Origin: Thalassovita aquimarina
GTDB lineage: Bacteria > Pseudomonadota > Alphaproteobacteria > Rhodobacterales > Rhodobacteraceae
DNA length: 64,000 bases
Assembly (NCBI RefSeq): GCF_018219815.1
Contig: NZ_JADMKU010000004.1
Location: forward strand, 1-64,000
Direction of reading: 5' to 3'
This document shows positions 37,793 through 48,251 of this stretch, piece by piece. Numbering within the stretch: the stretch's first letter is position 1; every line of letters begins with the position of its first letter. The notes under the pieces are model-generated. The model was given only the letters and a program-made list of their open reading frames with translations, was not told the origin of the DNA and did not search any database. Made by a program: the position numbers and the translations under genes.

Positions 37793-40305
37793 GCCTGGGC
37801 ATCGCCGCGCGGCTGGCCCGGCGCGAACTGCGCGGCGGTCTGAAGGGGTTCCGCATCTTTTTGGCCTGCCTCGTGATGGGCGTGGCGGCGATCGCCGGGA
37901 TCGGCAGCATACGGTCCGGGATCGAGGCCGGGCTGGCGCGCGAGGGCGCGGCGCTGCTGGGCGGCGACGCGGAGATGGAATTCACCTATCGTTTCGCCAG
38001 CGAGGCGGAACGCGGCTGGATGGAGGCGCGGGCGCTGGCGGTGTCCGAAGTGGCCGATTTCCGGTCGATGGCGGTGGCGGGCGAGGCCCGCGCGCTGACG
38101 CAGGTGAAGGCGGTCGACGATGCCTACCCGCTGGTGGGCGCGGTGGAACTGGCCCCTGAAATGCCGCTTGAACAGGCCCTTGCCGGTCGGCAGGGCCTTC
38201 CCGGCGCGGTGCTGGACCCGCTTTTGATTTCCCAGCTTGGCGTTGAAATCGGCGACACCTTCCGGCTGGGCACGCAGGACTTCGTGCTGAGCGCGGCGCT
38301 GACCCGCGAACCGGACGGGGCGGCGGACGGGTTCATGCTGGGGCCGCGGTCGCTGGTGCGGTCGGACGATCTGGCCAATTCCGGCCTGCTGGCACCGGGG
38401 ACGCTTTATTCCACCAAGTACCGGCTGGACCTGCCCGAAGGCGCCGACCTGCCGGCGCTGGAGCGTCAGGCGAAGGCGTCTTTCGAAGACAGCGGGCTGC
38501 GTTGGCGCGACGCGCGCAACGGCACGCCGGGCATCGCGACCTTCGTGGACCGGCTGGGCGCGTTTCTGATCCTCGTCGGTCTTTCCGGGCTGGCGGTGGG
38601 CGGTGTCGGGGTATCCTCGGCCGTACGTGCCTATCTGGCGGGCAAGACGCAGGTGATCGCCACCCTGCGCAGCCTCGGGGCAGATCAGAAGCTGATTTTC
38701 CAGATCTATTTCCTGCAGATCGGGGCGCTGTCGGCGCTTGGCATCGTACTGGGAGTGTTGCTGGGCGGCGGCGTTCCGATGTTGCTGGGGCCGCTGATCC
38801 GCGCGCAATTGCCGGTTCCGGCCGATTTCGCGCTCTACCCCGCGCCGCTGGCCGAGGCGGCGGTCTATGGAGCCCTGACCGCGCTGATCTTCACCCTGTG
38901 GCCCTTGGCGCGCACCGGCGAGGTGCGCGCGGCGACCCTGTTTCGCGACGCGATGGCGGGCGCGCGGGCGCTGCCACCGTGGCGTTACGTGCTGATCACG
39001 GCGGCGCTGACCGGGGTTCTGATCGCGGTGGCAATGCTGTTTTCGGGCACGTGGACACTGACCCTGTGGACCGCGGGCGGCGTGATGCTGGCGCTCTTCG
39101 CGCTGGCGCTGGCGGCGGCGGGGCTGCGCCGCCTTGCCCGTGCATGCGCCCCCCTCGCGCGCGGGCGGGCGGCATGGCGGTGGGCGCTGGCCGCGATCGG
39201 CGCGGCGCGGGACGAAGCGACGCCGGTAGTGCTGTCGCTGGGGCTGGGCCTGACCGTGCTGGCCGCCGTGGGACAGATCGACGGCAACCTGCGCGGCGCG
39301 ATTGCCCGCGACCTGCCGGACAAGGCGCCGTCGTTCTTCTTCGTCGATATCCAGAAGGACCAGGTCGGCGGCTTCTTGACCCGTTTGCAGGGCGACGATC
39401 AGGTCAGCCGGATCGAACACGCGCCGATGCTGCGCGGGGTGATCACCAAGATCAACGGGCAACCGGCGAAGGACGTGGCGGGCGATCACTGGGTGCTGCA
39501 CAGCGACCGCGGCGTGACCTATGCCGGGGCGCAGCCGGAAAACACCAAGGTCACGGCGGGCGAGTGGTGGGGCGCGGATTATACCGGTCCGCCACAGATC
39601 AGTTTCGCTGCCGAGGAAGCCGCCGAAATGGGGCTGGGCCTGGGCGACAACATCACGATCAACATCCTTGGCCGCGACATCACCGGGACCGTGACGAGCT
39701 TCCGCGAGGTCGATTTTTCCACTGCCGGCATGGGGTTCATCCTGGCGATGAACGAAGCCGCGCTGGCCGGCGCGCCGCATAGCTTCATCGCCACCGTCTA
39801 TGCCACCGAAGCCGCCGAGGCGGCGATCCTGAACGACCTGACATCAAGCTATCCGAACATCACCGCGATCCGGGTGCGCGATGCGATCGACCGGGTGTCG
39901 GGGCTGCTGGACGGGATCGCGGCGGCGACGTCCTGGGGCGCGGCGGCGACGTTGCTGACCGGGTTTTTGGTGCTGATCGGCGCGGCGGCGGCGGGCGCAC
40001 CGGCGCGGCGTTACGAGGCGGCGGTGCTGAAAACGCTGGGCGCGACACGGGGCAGGATCCTGACGAGCTTCGCCCTGCGCGCGGCGCTTCTGGGCGCGGG
40101 CGCGGCCTTGGTGGCGCTGGCGGCGGGGATCGCTGGCGGCTGGGCGGTGATGCATTTCGTGATGGACACCGGGTTCGCCGTGATCTGGCCCTCGGCGCTC
40201 GGCATCGTGGCGGGGGGCGTTATGGCGACGCTGCTGGCCGGGATCGGGTTCGCCTGGGCGGCGCTGAACGCACGGCCGGTGGCGACGCTGAGGGGGCGGG
40301 AATAG
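37789..40305 (+). CDS. FtsX-like ABC permease, YbbP type
   Basis: 838 residues with about ten membrane helices arranged as two FtsX blocks, separated by large periplasmic domains; the first helix is FRIFLACLVMGVAAIAGIGSI followed by the MacB_PCD-like domain. FtsX motifs appear twice (FLILVGLSGLAVGGVGVSSAVRAYLAGKTQVIATLRSLGAD at about 265-305 and GFLVLIGAAAAGAPARRYEAAVLKTLGATRGRILTSFALR at about 725-765), as in YbbP. Translationally coupled to the ATPase by an ATGA overlap. Substrate unknown. Confidence 0.92.
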   Translation: MSLGIAARLARRELRGGLKGFRIFLACLVMGVAAIAGIGSIRSGIEAGLAREGAALLGGDAEMEFTYRFASEAERGWMEARALAVSEVADFRSMAVAGEARALTQVKAVDDAYPLVGAVELAPEMPLEQALAGRQGLPGAVLDPLLISQLGVEIGDTFRLGTQDFVLSAALTREPDGAADGFMLGPRSLVRSDDLANSGLLAPGTLYSTKYRLDLPEGADLPALERQAKASFEDSGLRWRDARNGTPGIATFVDRLGAFLILVGLSGLAVGGVGVSSAVRAYLAGKTQVIATLRSLGADQKLIFQIYFLQIGALSALGIVLGVLLGGGVPMLLGPLIRAQLPVPADFALYPAPLAEAAVYGALTALIFTLWPLARTGEVRAATLFRDAMAGARALPPWRYVLITAALTGVLIAVAMLFSGTWTLTLWTAGGVMLALFALALAAAGLRRLARACAPLARGRAAWRWALAAIGAARDEATPVVLSLGLGLTVLAAVGQIDGNLRGAIARDLPDKAPSFFFVDIQKDQVGGFLTRLQGDDQVSRIEHAPMLRGVITKINGQPAKDVAGDHWVLHSDRGVTYAGAQPENTKVTAGEWWGADYTGPPQISFAAEEAAEMGLGLGDNITINILGRDITGTVTSFREVDFSTAGMGFILAMNEAALAGAPHSFIATVYATEAAEAAILNDLTSSYPNITAIRVRDAIDRVSGLLDGIAAATSWGAAATLLTGFLVLIGAAAAGAPARRYEAAVLKTLGATRGRILTSFALRAALLGAGAALVALAAGIAGGWAVMHFVMDTGFAVIWPSALGIVAGGVMATLLAGIGFAWAALNARPVATLRGRE

Positions 40306-40309
40306 TCCC

Positions 40310-40813
40310 CTATCGGAACGGCGTGAAACGGGCCGCCTTGACCTCCTTGCCATCCGTGGATTTGATCCGCAGCTCCATCCATTCCCCCCTGGCGAAATCG
40401 ATCGCTTCGAAGCCGGGGATTTCCGGCGTCCAGTTCCCCGCCTCGTCGATCCTGAACCGGTATTGGGCATCCGGGATCGGGGCTGGCGGCAAGCCGTCGG
40501 CTTTCATCCCCATGTCCTGGAACCACAGCTGGTAGGACTTGCCGGTGGGCGCGCCTTGGATTTCGAAGCGGAAGGCGACGGTCTTGACCGGTTGTCCGGT
40601 AGTGCTGCCCGCGATCCGGATCAGGTTTCCGGCCGGGGCACGGCGCAGGATGCGAACCCTGATGGTGACCTCCTGCGCGACATCGCCCGCCACCGGCTGC
40701 ACGGTTGCGTCCGCGCCGCTGCCGGGGACATTGCCGGACGGCGTTTTGCCGCCCGAACCCAAGGGCGAGACGAGAAGCGCGGTAAGAAACAGGATACCCG
40801 CCATGCCTGTCAT
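40310..40813 (-). CDS. Exported hypothetical protein
   Basis: 167 residues; an N-terminal hydrophobic segment (MAGILFLTALLVSPLG) is consistent with a signal peptide. The mature part seems all-beta (VTIRVRILRRAPAGNLIRIAG, VKTVAFRFEIQG, YRFRIDEAGNWTPEIPGF) but I do not recognise the family. GGGAGG lies 8 bases before ATG 40813. Its stop codon lies 4 bases from that of the convergent permease gene. Confidence 0.72.
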   Translation of the reverse strand: MTGMAGILFLTALLVSPLGSGGKTPSGNVPGSGADATVQPVAGDVAQEVTIRVRILRRAPAGNLIRIAGSTTGQPVKTVAFRFEIQGAPTGKSYQLWFQDMGMKADGLPPAPIPDAQYRFRIDEAGNWTPEIPGFEAIDFARGEWMELRIKSTDGKEVKAARFTPFR

Positions 40814-41085
40814 TGTCGGACCCTCCCTTGCTCAGCGGTCCGGTCCATTCAACTTTCCGTGGCCGTCACCCACAATGACCTGCATCAAGCCCCGGCCACG
40901 TCGGATTTTGTATAATGAACGAAATGCCTTAACATCACCGCACATGGCGGATGCCGCCAAGCGGCGGGCCGGTTTGCGACACGGGAACCAAGGGGGCCGG
41001 AATGTCGGGTTCGCGCGCTTGCGACTCGCCGCCTCACCTGTCACCCATGCGGCACCTGTCCGCTCACCCCCGGGAGACCGATCCG

Positions 41086-41952
41086 ATGACCGATCACAGC
41101 ACCCTTCCCCTGCCCCTCACCGCGCTCACCCAGGCGCAGCAGCAAAGCCTCGTCAATATCGTGCGCCGTGCGGCGCGGGCGGAAATCCTGCCGCGGTTCC
41201 GCAACCTCAGCGCCGGGCAGATCAGCACCAAGTCGGGGCCGAACGACCTTGTGACCGAGGCCGACACCGAGGCCGAGAAGATGATTGCGCGCGGCATCCT
41301 GCAGATGTTCCCCAACGCCCATGTGATCGGCGAGGAAGCCGCCCATGCCCGCCCCGAGCTGCGCCACGAGGCGGCCAAGGCGGAACTGGCCTTCATCATC
41401 GATCCGGTCGACGGGACGTGGAATTTCGCCCACGGGCTGCCGGTGTTCGGGGTGATCCTGGCCGCCACGCGGTTCGGGCGGCCGGTCTTCGGGATGCTTT
41501 ATGACGCGATCATGGACGACTGGATCACCGCCGACAGCGAAACCGGCGCGATGATGTTCGGCGCGCGCGGGCCGCACCGGCGGATGCGGACGGCCAAGGG
41601 CGGGCCCCTCGGCGATCTGTCGGGCTATCTGCATTTCTACCTGATGGACAAGGACGTGCAGCCGAAACTGGCCGAGGCATTGCCCGATTTCGGCCGCACC
41701 GGCACGCTGCGCTGTTCGTGCCACGAATACCGGATGCTGGCGCAGGGCAGCGTCGATTTCTGCCTGTCGGGGGTTCTGAACCCGTGGGATCACGCCGCCG
41801 GCGTTCTGATCTGCGAACGCGCGGGCGGCTATGTACAGATGCTGGACGGACGGGAATACGATATCGCGATCAGGGACGGTTATCTGCTTGCCGCCGCGAA
41901 CGAGGACGTGTGGAACACGGTCGCGGACCGGCTGCGCATGCTGAAGGGCTGA
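41086..41952 (+). CDS. Inositol monophosphatase-family phosphatase
   Basis: 288 residues of the Mg2+-dependent Li+-sensitive phosphatase superfamily. The metal site EEAAH (about 83-87), DPVDGTWNFAHG (about 107-118) and the late WDHAAGVLICERAGG (about 231-245) are all present. Family members include SuhB, CysQ and histidinol-phosphatases; sequence alone does not settle the substrate. Start ATG 41086 after GGGAGACC. Followed after 4 bases by the CDF transporter gene, so the two are probably co-transcribed. Confidence 0.88.
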   Translation: MTDHSTLPLPLTALTQAQQQSLVNIVRRAARAEILPRFRNLSAGQISTKSGPNDLVTEADTEAEKMIARGILQMFPNAHVIGEEAAHARPELRHEAAKAELAFIIDPVDGTWNFAHGLPVFGVILAATRFGRPVFGMLYDAIMDDWITADSETGAMMFGARGPHRRMRTAKGGPLGDLSGYLHFYLMDKDVQPKLAEALPDFGRTGTLRCSCHEYRMLAQGSVDFCLSGVLNPWDHAAGVLICERAGGYVQMLDGREYDIAIRDGYLLAAANEDVWNTVADRLRMLKG

Positions 41953-41956
41953 ACCG

Positions 41957-42760
41957 ATGACAGCGCAAGTACGCTACCGGGTGATCGGCATGGATTGCGG
42001 ATCCTGCGCCGCCAAGGTGGAAAAGGCCGCCCGGGCGGCGGGCGCGCGGGATCCCGAGATTTCGCTCAGCACGCAGGAATTGCACCTGAGCGACGCGGCC
42101 GAGCCGCTCCTGAGCCGGATAGAACAGAGCGTGACCGAGGCGGGCTACGGGCTGGAACGCCTGCAGGGCGCGGGCCCGGCGCATCTTGACCCGGCCTATC
42201 GGCGGGCACTGTGGATCGTGGTGATCCTGAACCTCGGCTACGGCGTGGCCGAGGCGATCGGCGGTTACATCGCCGGGTCGCAGGCGCTGAAGGCCGACGC
42301 GCTGGATTTCGTGGGCGACGGGCTGATCACGCTGCTGGCGGTGATCGCCACCGGCTGGCGGCCCGCATGGCGCGCCCGCACCGCGCTGATGCAGGGGATA
42401 TTCCTGGCCCTGATGGGGTTGGGCGTGATCGGCAACACCGCGGTGAAGGTCTTTACCGGCGCCCCGGTGGAGGCCGGGATCATGGGCGTGATGGGGCTAA
42501 TCGCGCTGGTGGTCAACGTCGCCGCCGCGCTGGTTCTGATGCCGCACCGCCAAGGCGACGCGAACCTGCGCGCGGTGTGGCTGTTTTCACGCAACGACGC
42601 GATCGGCAACGCCGCCATCGTGGTGGCGGCGCTGGCGGTGGGCTGGACCGGGCAACGCTGGCCCGACCTGATCACCGCCTTCGCCATCGCCGGGCTGTTC
42701 CTGCATTCCGCCTGGATCATCATCCGGCACGCGAGGCAGGAATTGCGCAGCGCCGGGTGA
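41957..42760 (+). CDS. CDF-family cation transporter with N-terminal heavy-metal-associated domain
   Basis: 267 residues. Residues 1-68 form an HMA domain with the metal site GMDCGSCAAKVE (Cys14 and Cys17), followed by a cation-diffusion-facilitator-like membrane domain of about five or six helices; the second has YGVAEAIGGYIAGSQALKADALDFVGD, with the Asp/Asp pattern of the transport site, and FSRNDAIGNAAIVVAALAV repeats it. The fusion suggests export of a soft metal such as Zn, Cd or Cu; the ion is inferred. The cytosolic C-terminal domain of classical CDFs is missing. Confidence 0.87.
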   Translation: MTAQVRYRVIGMDCGSCAAKVEKAARAAGARDPEISLSTQELHLSDAAEPLLSRIEQSVTEAGYGLERLQGAGPAHLDPAYRRALWIVVILNLGYGVAEAIGGYIAGSQALKADALDFVGDGLITLLAVIATGWRPAWRARTALMQGIFLALMGLGVIGNTAVKVFTGAPVEAGIMGVMGLIALVVNVAAALVLMPHRQGDANLRAVWLFSRNDAIGNAAIVVAALAVGWTGQRWPDLITAFAIAGLFLHSAWIIIRHARQELRSAG

Positions 42761-42785
42761 TCACGGCCGCCCGCCCCCAGTAGCA

Positions 42786-42817
42786 AAAAGCCCCGCCGGA
42801 GCGGGGCTTTTCTTTTA
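42786..42817. terminator. Bidirectional terminator between the CDF gene and gcvP
   Basis: Stem AGCCCCGC (42789-42796) with GCGGGGCT (42801-42808), loop CGGA, flanked by AAAA and TTTTCTTTT, so it works for both convergent genes. Confidence 0.9.
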
Positions 42818-45661
42818 TTCCGCGGCTTCCGCGTAGTCTTCCATCGGCGGGCAGGTGCAGACCAGGTGACGGTCGCCATAGACGTTATCGACCCGGTTCA
42901 CCGGCGCCCAGTACTTGTCGACGCGGAAGGCGCCCGGCGGGTAGCAGCCCTGTTCGCGGGTATAAGGCCGGTCCCAGTCGCCGACCAGGTCCTCGACCGT
43001 GTGCGGCGCGTTCTTCAGCGGATTGTTTTCCGCGTCGATCCGGCCCTCTTCCACGTCGCGGATTTCGGCGCGGATCGCCAGCATGGCGTCGCAGAACCGA
43101 TCCAGTTCGGCCTTGGTTTCCGATTCCGTCGGTTCGATCATCAGCGTGCCGGCGACGGGCCAGCTCATCGTCGGAGCATGGAAACCGCAATCCATCAGCC
43201 GCTTTGCGATGTCGTCGACGCTGATCCCGGCGCTTTCGTCATAGGGACGGGTATCGATGATGCATTCATGCGCCACCCGGCCCGACGGCGCCTTGTAGAG
43301 AACGTCGAACGCCCCCTCGAGCCGCTTGGCGATGTAGTTGGCCGACAGGATCGCGACGCGGGTGGCCTGGGTCAGGCCCTCGCCGCCCATCATCAGGCAA
43401 TAGCCCCAGCTGATTGCCAGGATCGACGCAGACCCGTAAGGCGCGGCCGAAACCGGCCCCTGTTCGCCGCCGGTTTCCGGATGGCCCGGCAGGTGCGGCA
43501 CCAGGTGCGATTTCACCCCGATCGGCCCCATGCCGGGGCCGCCGCCGCCATGCGGGATGGCGAAGGTCTTGTGCAGGTTCAGGTGGCTGACATCGCCGCC
43601 CAAATCGCCGGGGCGCGACAGCCCCACCATCGCGTTCAGGTTGGCGCCGTCGATGTAGACCTGGCCGCCATGTTCATGGGTGATGGCGCAGACTTCCTTC
43701 ACCGTTTCCTCGAACACGCCGTGGGTCGAGGGATAGGTGATCATGCAGCCGGCAAGGTTTTCGCTGTGCTCGGCCGCCTTGGCAAGGAAATCGTTGAGGT
43801 CGATGTCGCCGTTTTCCATCGACTTTACCGGCACCACCTTCCAGCCGACCATGTGGGCGCTGGCCGGATTGGTGCCATGCGCGCTCATCGGGATCAGGCA
43901 GACATTGCGGTGCCCCTGCCCGTTGGCGCGGTGATAGGCGGAAATCGTCAGCAGCCCGGCATATTCCCCCTGCGCGCCGGAATTCGGCTGCATCGAGAAA
44001 TCGTCGTAGCCGGTGATATCGCAGAGCTTCGAGCTCAGGTCGTTGATCATCTCGTGATAACCGGCGGCCTGATCGGACGGAACGAAGGGGTGGATATCGG
44101 TGAATTCCGGCCAGCTGATCGGTTCCATTTCGACCGCCGCGTTCAGCTTCATGGTGCACGACCCCAGCGGGATCATCGCACGGTCCAGCGCCAGGTCGCG
44201 GTCGGCCAGACGGCGCATGTAGCGCATCATCTCGGTTTCCGCCCGGTTCATGTGGAAAATCTTGTGATCGAGGATCGTGGTTTCGCGCAGCGCGTTGTCG
44301 GGCAGCCGCCAGTCGCCGGGCTGATCGTCGGCACGGGTGATGCCGAAGGCGCGCCAGACCGCCTCGATGGTTTCGGGCACCGCCGCTTCGTCCAGCGTGA
44401 TGCCGACCTTGGTGGTGCCGACCGGGCGCAGGTTGATGCCCTCGTCGACGGCGGATTTCAGCACCGCCTGCTGCAGCGGGCCGACCTCGACCGTGACGGT
44501 GTCGAAGAAGGTTTCCGGTTCCACCTTGAACCCGGCCTGTTCCAGCCCCTGCACCAGACGAACCGCCTTGCGGTGGATCTTCTGCGCGATCGCCTTCAGC
44601 CCCTGCGGGCCGTGGAACACGGCATACATCGAGGCCATCACGGCCAGCAGCGCCTGCGCGGTGCAGACGTTCGAAGTCGCCTTTTCGCGGCGGATATGCT
44701 GTTCACGGGTCTGCAGCGCCAGCCGGTAGGCGCGGTTGCCGCGCGCATCAACCGACACGCCGACGATCCGGCCCGGCATCGCCCGCTTGTAGGCGTCGCG
44801 GCAGGCCATGTAGGCCGCGTGCGGGCCGCCATAGCCCAGCGGCACACCGAAACGCTGGGTCGAGCCCACGGCGATATCGGCGCCCATCGCGCCCGGTTCC
44901 TTCAGCAGCACAAGCGCCATCGGGTCGGCGATCACGATCCCCGCCGCCTTGGCTTCGTGCAGCGCGTCCATCAGGCCGGTGAAATCGCGCACGTGGCCAT
45001 AAGTGCCGGGATACTGGAAGATTGCGCCGAACACCTTGTCGGCCTGCAGATCCTCGGGCGCGCCGACGATCACCTCGATGCCCAGCGGCGCCGCGCGGGT
45101 CTTCATCACCGCGATGTTCTGCGGATGGCAGTTTTCATCGACGAAGAACACCTTGGCCTTGGATTTGGCCACCCGCTGCGCCATCGTCATCGCCTCGGCC
45201 GCCGCCGTCGCCTCGTCCAGCAGCGAGGCGTTGGCGATCTCCAGCCCGGTCAGGTCGCTGACCATGGTCTGGTAATTCAGCAGCGCCTCGAGGCGGCCCT
45301 GCGAAATCTCCGGCTGGTACGGCGTGTAGGCGGTGTACCATGCGGGGTTTTCCAGGATGTTGCGCTTGATCGCGGGCGGCGTCACCGTGCCGTGATAGCC
45401 CATGCCGATCAGGCTGGTCAGAACCTTGTTCTTGTCGGCCACCTCGCGCATGCGGCGCAGCATCTGGCGTTCCGACAGCGCCTTGCCGAAACTCAGCGGC
45501 GCCTGCTGGCGGATCGTTTCGGGCATGGTTTCGCTGATCAGCTGTTCCAGCGTGTCAACGCCGACCACCTTCAGCATCTCGTCCATCTCGATGGGCGACG
45601 GGCCGATATGGCGGCGGTTGGCAAAATCATAAGGCAGGTAATCGGTTGGCTGGAACGGCAT
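42815..45661 (-). CDS. gcvP: Glycine dehydrogenase (decarboxylating), P-protein
   Basis: 948 residues, the single-chain P-protein. It decarboxylates glycine with PLP and transfers the aminomethyl group to the lipoyl arm of GcvH. The PLP lysine is in [21 protein letters not shown] (about residue 697), and N-terminal [24 protein letters not shown] is typical. Start ATG 45661 follows GAGGAG by 6 bases, so the 15-codon extension upstream is rejected. Third gene of gcvT-gcvH-gcvP; a 116-base gap with a dispersed repeat motif (45690-45722) precedes it. Confidence 0.96.
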   Translation of the reverse strand: MPFQPTDYLPYDFANRRHIGPSPIEMDEMLKVVGVDTLEQLISETMPETIRQQAPLSFGKALSERQMLRRMREVADKNKVLTSLIGMGYHGTVTPPAIKRNILENPAWYTAYTPYQPEISQGRLEALLNYQTMVSDLTGLEIANASLLDEATAAAEAMTMAQRVAKSKAKVFFVDENCHPQNIAVMKTRAAPLGIEVIVGAPEDLQADKVFGAIFQYPGTYGHVRDFTGLMDALHEAKAAGIVIADPMALVLLKEPGAMGADIAVGSTQRFGVPLGYGGPHAAYMACRDAYKRAMPGRIVGVSVDARGNRAYRLALQTREQHIRREKATSNVCTAQALLAVMASMYAVFHGPQGLKAIAQKIHRKAVRLVQGLEQAGFKVEPETFFDTVTVEVGPLQQAVLKSAVDEGINLRPVGTTKVGITLDEAAVPETIEAVWRAFGITRADDQPGDWRLPDNALRETTILDHKIFHMNRAETEMMRYMRRLADRDLALDRAMIPLGSCTMKLNAAVEMEPISWPEFTDIHPFVPSDQAAGYHEMINDLSSKLCDITGYDDFSMQPNSGAQGEYAGLLTISAYHRANGQGHRNVCLIPMSAHGTNPASAHMVGWKVVPVKSMENGDIDLNDFLAKAAEHSENLAGCMITYPSTHGVFEETVKEVCAITHEHGGQVYIDGANLNAMVGLSRPGDLGGDVSHLNLHKTFAIPHGGGGPGMGPIGVKSHLVPHLPGHPETGGEQGPVSAAPYGSASILAISWGYCLMMGGEGLTQATRVAILSANYIAKRLEGAFDVLYKAPSGRVAHECIIDTRPYDESAGISVDDIAKRLMDCGFHAPTMSWPVAGTLMIEPTESETKAELDRFCDAMLAIRAEIRDVEEGRIDAENNPLKNAPHTVEDLVGDWDRPYTREQGCYPPGAFRVDKYWAPVNRVDNVYGDRHLVCTCPPMEDYAEAAE

Positions 45662-45777
45662 GCCAGGCTCCTCGGTTTGCGCTTGCGGGCTTTTTCTTGG
45701 CGGCAAATACCCCCGCCGGAGGCTGGCACCGCCCCCCTCCGCGGGGGGCGCGGTGCCATCATGTTTCCAAGGCGGCC

Positions 45778-46137
45778 TTACTCGACCATCGCCTTGTATT
45801 CGTCCTCGGTCATGAAATCGTCGAGCACGGCAACGTCGTCGATCTTCATCTTGAAGAACCAGGCCTCGCCAAGCGGATCCTCGTTCACCTTGCCGGGTTC
45901 GTCGACGATCGCTTCGTTGACCTCGACGATCTCGCCGTCGACCGGCGCGACGATGTCGCTGGCGGCCTTGACGCTTTCGATCACCACGATCTCGTCGCCC
46001 TTGGCGACCTTGGTGCCGACCTCGGGCAGTTCGACGAAGACGACGTCACCCAGCGAGGTGCTGGCGTGTTCGGTGATGCCGACGACGACCAAGTCGCCAT
46101 CGACCTGCAGCCATTCATGATCTTCGGTAAATTTCAT
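45778..46137 (-). CDS. gcvH: Glycine cleavage system H protein
   Basis: 119 residues; the mobile lipoyl carrier of the complex. The lipoylated lysine is Lys57 in [14 protein letters not shown], inside the barrel-sandwich hybrid fold ([24 protein letters not shown]). AAGGGACC precedes ATG 46137. It lies 30 bases downstream of gcvT. Confidence 0.97.
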   Translation of the reverse strand: MKFTEDHEWLQVDGDLVVVGITEHASTSLGDVVFVELPEVGTKVAKGDEIVVIESVKAASDIVAPVDGEIVEVNEAIVDEPGKVNEDPLGEAWFFKMKIDDVAVLDDFMTEDEYKAMVE

Positions 46138-46167
46138 TGGCCTGGTCCCTTTTCTGTAAGCCTAATC

Positions 46168-47292
46168 TTATCTCTTGAAACGCGCCGGTACGAAGGGCAG
46201 CGACACGACCTCGACAGGTAGCCGCTTGCCCCGCACCTCGCCATAGATAACCGTACCGGGGGCGGCCAGATCAATGGGCACGTAGCCCATCGCGACCGGT
46301 CCCTCGACCGACGGTCCGAAACCGCCCGACGTAATCGTGCCGATGGGCGTTTCCTTCTCTTCGCCGGCGAACAGCTCCACCCCTTCGCGCATCGGCGCGC
46401 GGCCCTGCGGTTTCAGACCGACGCGGGCGCGTTCGGCGCCGTTATGCAGTTCCGACAGGATGTGGTCGGCGCCGGGGAAGCCGCCTTCGCGGGCGCCGCC
46501 CGAACGGCGGACCTTCTGGATCGCCCAGTTCAGTCCGGCCTCGACCGGGCTGGTCGTTGTGTCGATATCGTGACCGTAGAGGCAAAGACCGCCTTCCAGC
46601 CGCAGGCTGTCGCGGGCGCCAAGCCCGATCGGCATCACCCGGTCATCGGCCAGCAGCGCGCGCGCCAGCGCCTCGGCGGCCGCGACGGGGACCGAGATTT
46701 CGTAGCCGTCTTCGCCGGTATAGCCCGAACGCGAAACCCAGCATTCGGCGCCTGCCAGTTCGACCGTGGCCACATCCATGAATTTCATCTCCGCGACCGC
46801 CGGGTTCAGCGCCGCCAGCACCGCCTCGGCCTCGGGCCCCTGCAGCGCCAGCAGCGCGCGGTCCGCGATCACCTCGAGCGTCACGTCCGATGGCAGGCCG
46901 GCGCGCAGATGGGCGATATCGGCGTCCTTGCAGGCGGCGTTCACGACCATGAAGATGTGATCGCCGCGATTGGCGAACATCAGGTCGTCGAGGATGCCGC
47001 CCTCATCATTGGTGAAGAAGCCGTAGCGCTGGCGGTTTTCGGCCAGCCCGGCCACGTTGACCGGCACCAGCTTTTCCAGGGCCAGCGCGGCGGTCTCAAA
47101 GTCGGCGGCGCGCAGGATCACCTGGCCCATGTGGCTGACATCAAACAGCCCGGCATGGGCGCGGGTGTGGAGGTGTTCCTTCATCACGCCCGCGGGGTAT
47201 TGCACCGGCATGTCATAGCCCGCGAAGGGCACCATCTTGCCGCCCAATTCGCGGTGCAACGCGTCCAATGGCAGGGAAATCAAATCGCTCAT
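46168..47292 (-). CDS. gcvT: Aminomethyltransferase, T-protein
   Basis: 374 residues; releases ammonia from the H-protein-bound intermediate and makes 5,10-methylene-THF. N-terminal LPLDALHRELGGKMVPFAGYDMPVQY, the folate-site Asp in GLFDVSHMGQV (about 50) and SRSGYTGEDGYEI (about 190) are family motifs. First gene of the gcv operon and directly controlled by the glycine riboswitch upstream (47385-47533). Confidence 0.96.
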   Translation of the reverse strand: MSDLISLPLDALHRELGGKMVPFAGYDMPVQYPAGVMKEHLHTRAHAGLFDVSHMGQVILRAADFETAALALEKLVPVNVAGLAENRQRYGFFTNDEGGILDDLMFANRGDHIFMVVNAACKDADIAHLRAGLPSDVTLEVIADRALLALQGPEAEAVLAALNPAVAEMKFMDVATVELAGAECWVSRSGYTGEDGYEISVPVAAAEALARALLADDRVMPIGLGARDSLRLEGGLCLYGHDIDTTTSPVEAGLNWAIQKVRRSGGAREGGFPGADHILSELHNGAERARVGLKPQGRAPMREGVELFAGEEKETPIGTITSGGFGPSVEGPVAMGYVPIDLAAPGTVIYGEVRGKRLPVEVVSLPFVPARFKR

Positions 47293-47384
47293 GGCCGTTC
47301 CGATCCTTGTCGCTTCCGGTCCGGCGATGAAAGCCCCGTTCCGGCATCAATTCTGCGCGGGGCGGGCCCTCGCGCGTTTCGATG

Positions 47385-47533
47385 CCCCCTCTGTCCTGTT
47401 GCCTGAGATCGCTATCCCTTCGGCGGACGCCCTTGCGGCGCCACTCTCCAGAGTTTGTCGGTCCGATCGGTCCCTTGGGCCTGAGAGTTTCCGGGGCGGT
47501 TGCTCCTTCGGCACCGGCAAAGCCGGTTCTCCC
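47385..47533 (-). ncRNA. Tandem glycine riboswitch upstream of gcvT
   Basis: Read on the minus strand, aptamer 1 runs from GGGAGAACCGG (47533) through GCCGAAGGAGCAA to ACTCTCAGG. Aptamer 2 runs from TCTGGAGAGTGGC through CGCCGAAGGGATAGC and ATCTCAGGCAACAGGACAG, ending near 47385, 93 bases before the gcvT ATG. The paired GCCGAAGG and CTCAGG boxes occur twice, as in known tandem glycine riboswitches. Such tandem forms usually turn the gcv operon on at high glycine. The rest of the gap (47534-47693) shows nothing recognisable. Confidence 0.95.
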
Positions 47534-47693
47534 GATCGGTTGTCCCGTGATTAGCCCAGACGTTTTCTTTCGGCAAGAGGTCGTTTTTGAAATCTTGGCG
47601 GTCAGTTTCACCGCCCCGCCGCCCGTTCAGGGGCCGTCGCAGGCATCCGGATCAGAGCCGGACAGAGGCCCGCACTCTTTTTCGGGCGGATTG

Positions 47694-48140
47694 TCAGCGA
47701 TCGCAGGTAATAGGCGACATGATCTGGAGCAGGTGGTCATTGCCGCAGACCAGAGAATCCAGCGTGATCGTGTCGAGATGCTGATAGAACGCCTCGGCCG
47801 CGTCGGCGATGGCCAGCTTCAGCCGGCAGGCATCGATCAGCGGGCAGGTGTTGTCGTCATCGGCAAAGCATTCGGCCAGCGGCACCGACGCCTCCAGTTC
47901 CCGGAAAACGTCGCCGATATGGATTTCCTGGGGATTGCGGGCCAGCGTGATACCGCCGTTGCGCCCCCGCTGTGTCCTCAGATACCCGAGTTGACCAAGC
48001 TGGTTGATCACCTGAGCCAGATGGTTTTCCGAGGCGTTGCACCGTTCCGCGATTTCCGATTTCGTGACCAGCCGGTCGCCATGGGCCGAACAAAACATAA
48101 GGATTCGTATCGCGATATTCGTGCGCTTGGTGATCCGCAA
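47694..48140 (-). CDS. nsrR: Rrf2-family [Fe-S] regulator, NsrR-like
   Basis: 148 residues. An N-terminal winged HTH (RITKRTNIAIRILMFCSAHG, LVTKSEIAERCNASENHLAQVINQLGQLGYL) is followed by a wing helix and three Cys in CFADDDNTCPLIDAC (C-X8-C-X5-C), the cluster ligands of NsrR. NsrR senses nitric oxide and represses detoxification genes. Start is TTG 48140, 7 bases after GGAGGGAGC and at the point where homologues begin; an in-frame ATG at 48230 would add an unconserved tail. Target genes are not adjacent. Confidence 0.88.
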   Translation of the reverse strand: MRITKRTNIAIRILMFCSAHGDRLVTKSEIAERCNASENHLAQVINQLGQLGYLRTQRGRNGGITLARNPQEIHIGDVFRELEASVPLAECFADDDNTCPLIDACRLKLAIADAAEAFYQHLDTITLDSLVCGNDHLLQIMSPITCDR

Positions 48141-48251
48141 ACTTAGCTCCCTCCTCCTCTGCGGCGACTGAGTGACCTCCGTCAGTACCGCCGCAGAATG
48201 AATTCGATCAAGCGATCGATCATTTCCCACCGGTATTTAGATTCGATGGAT

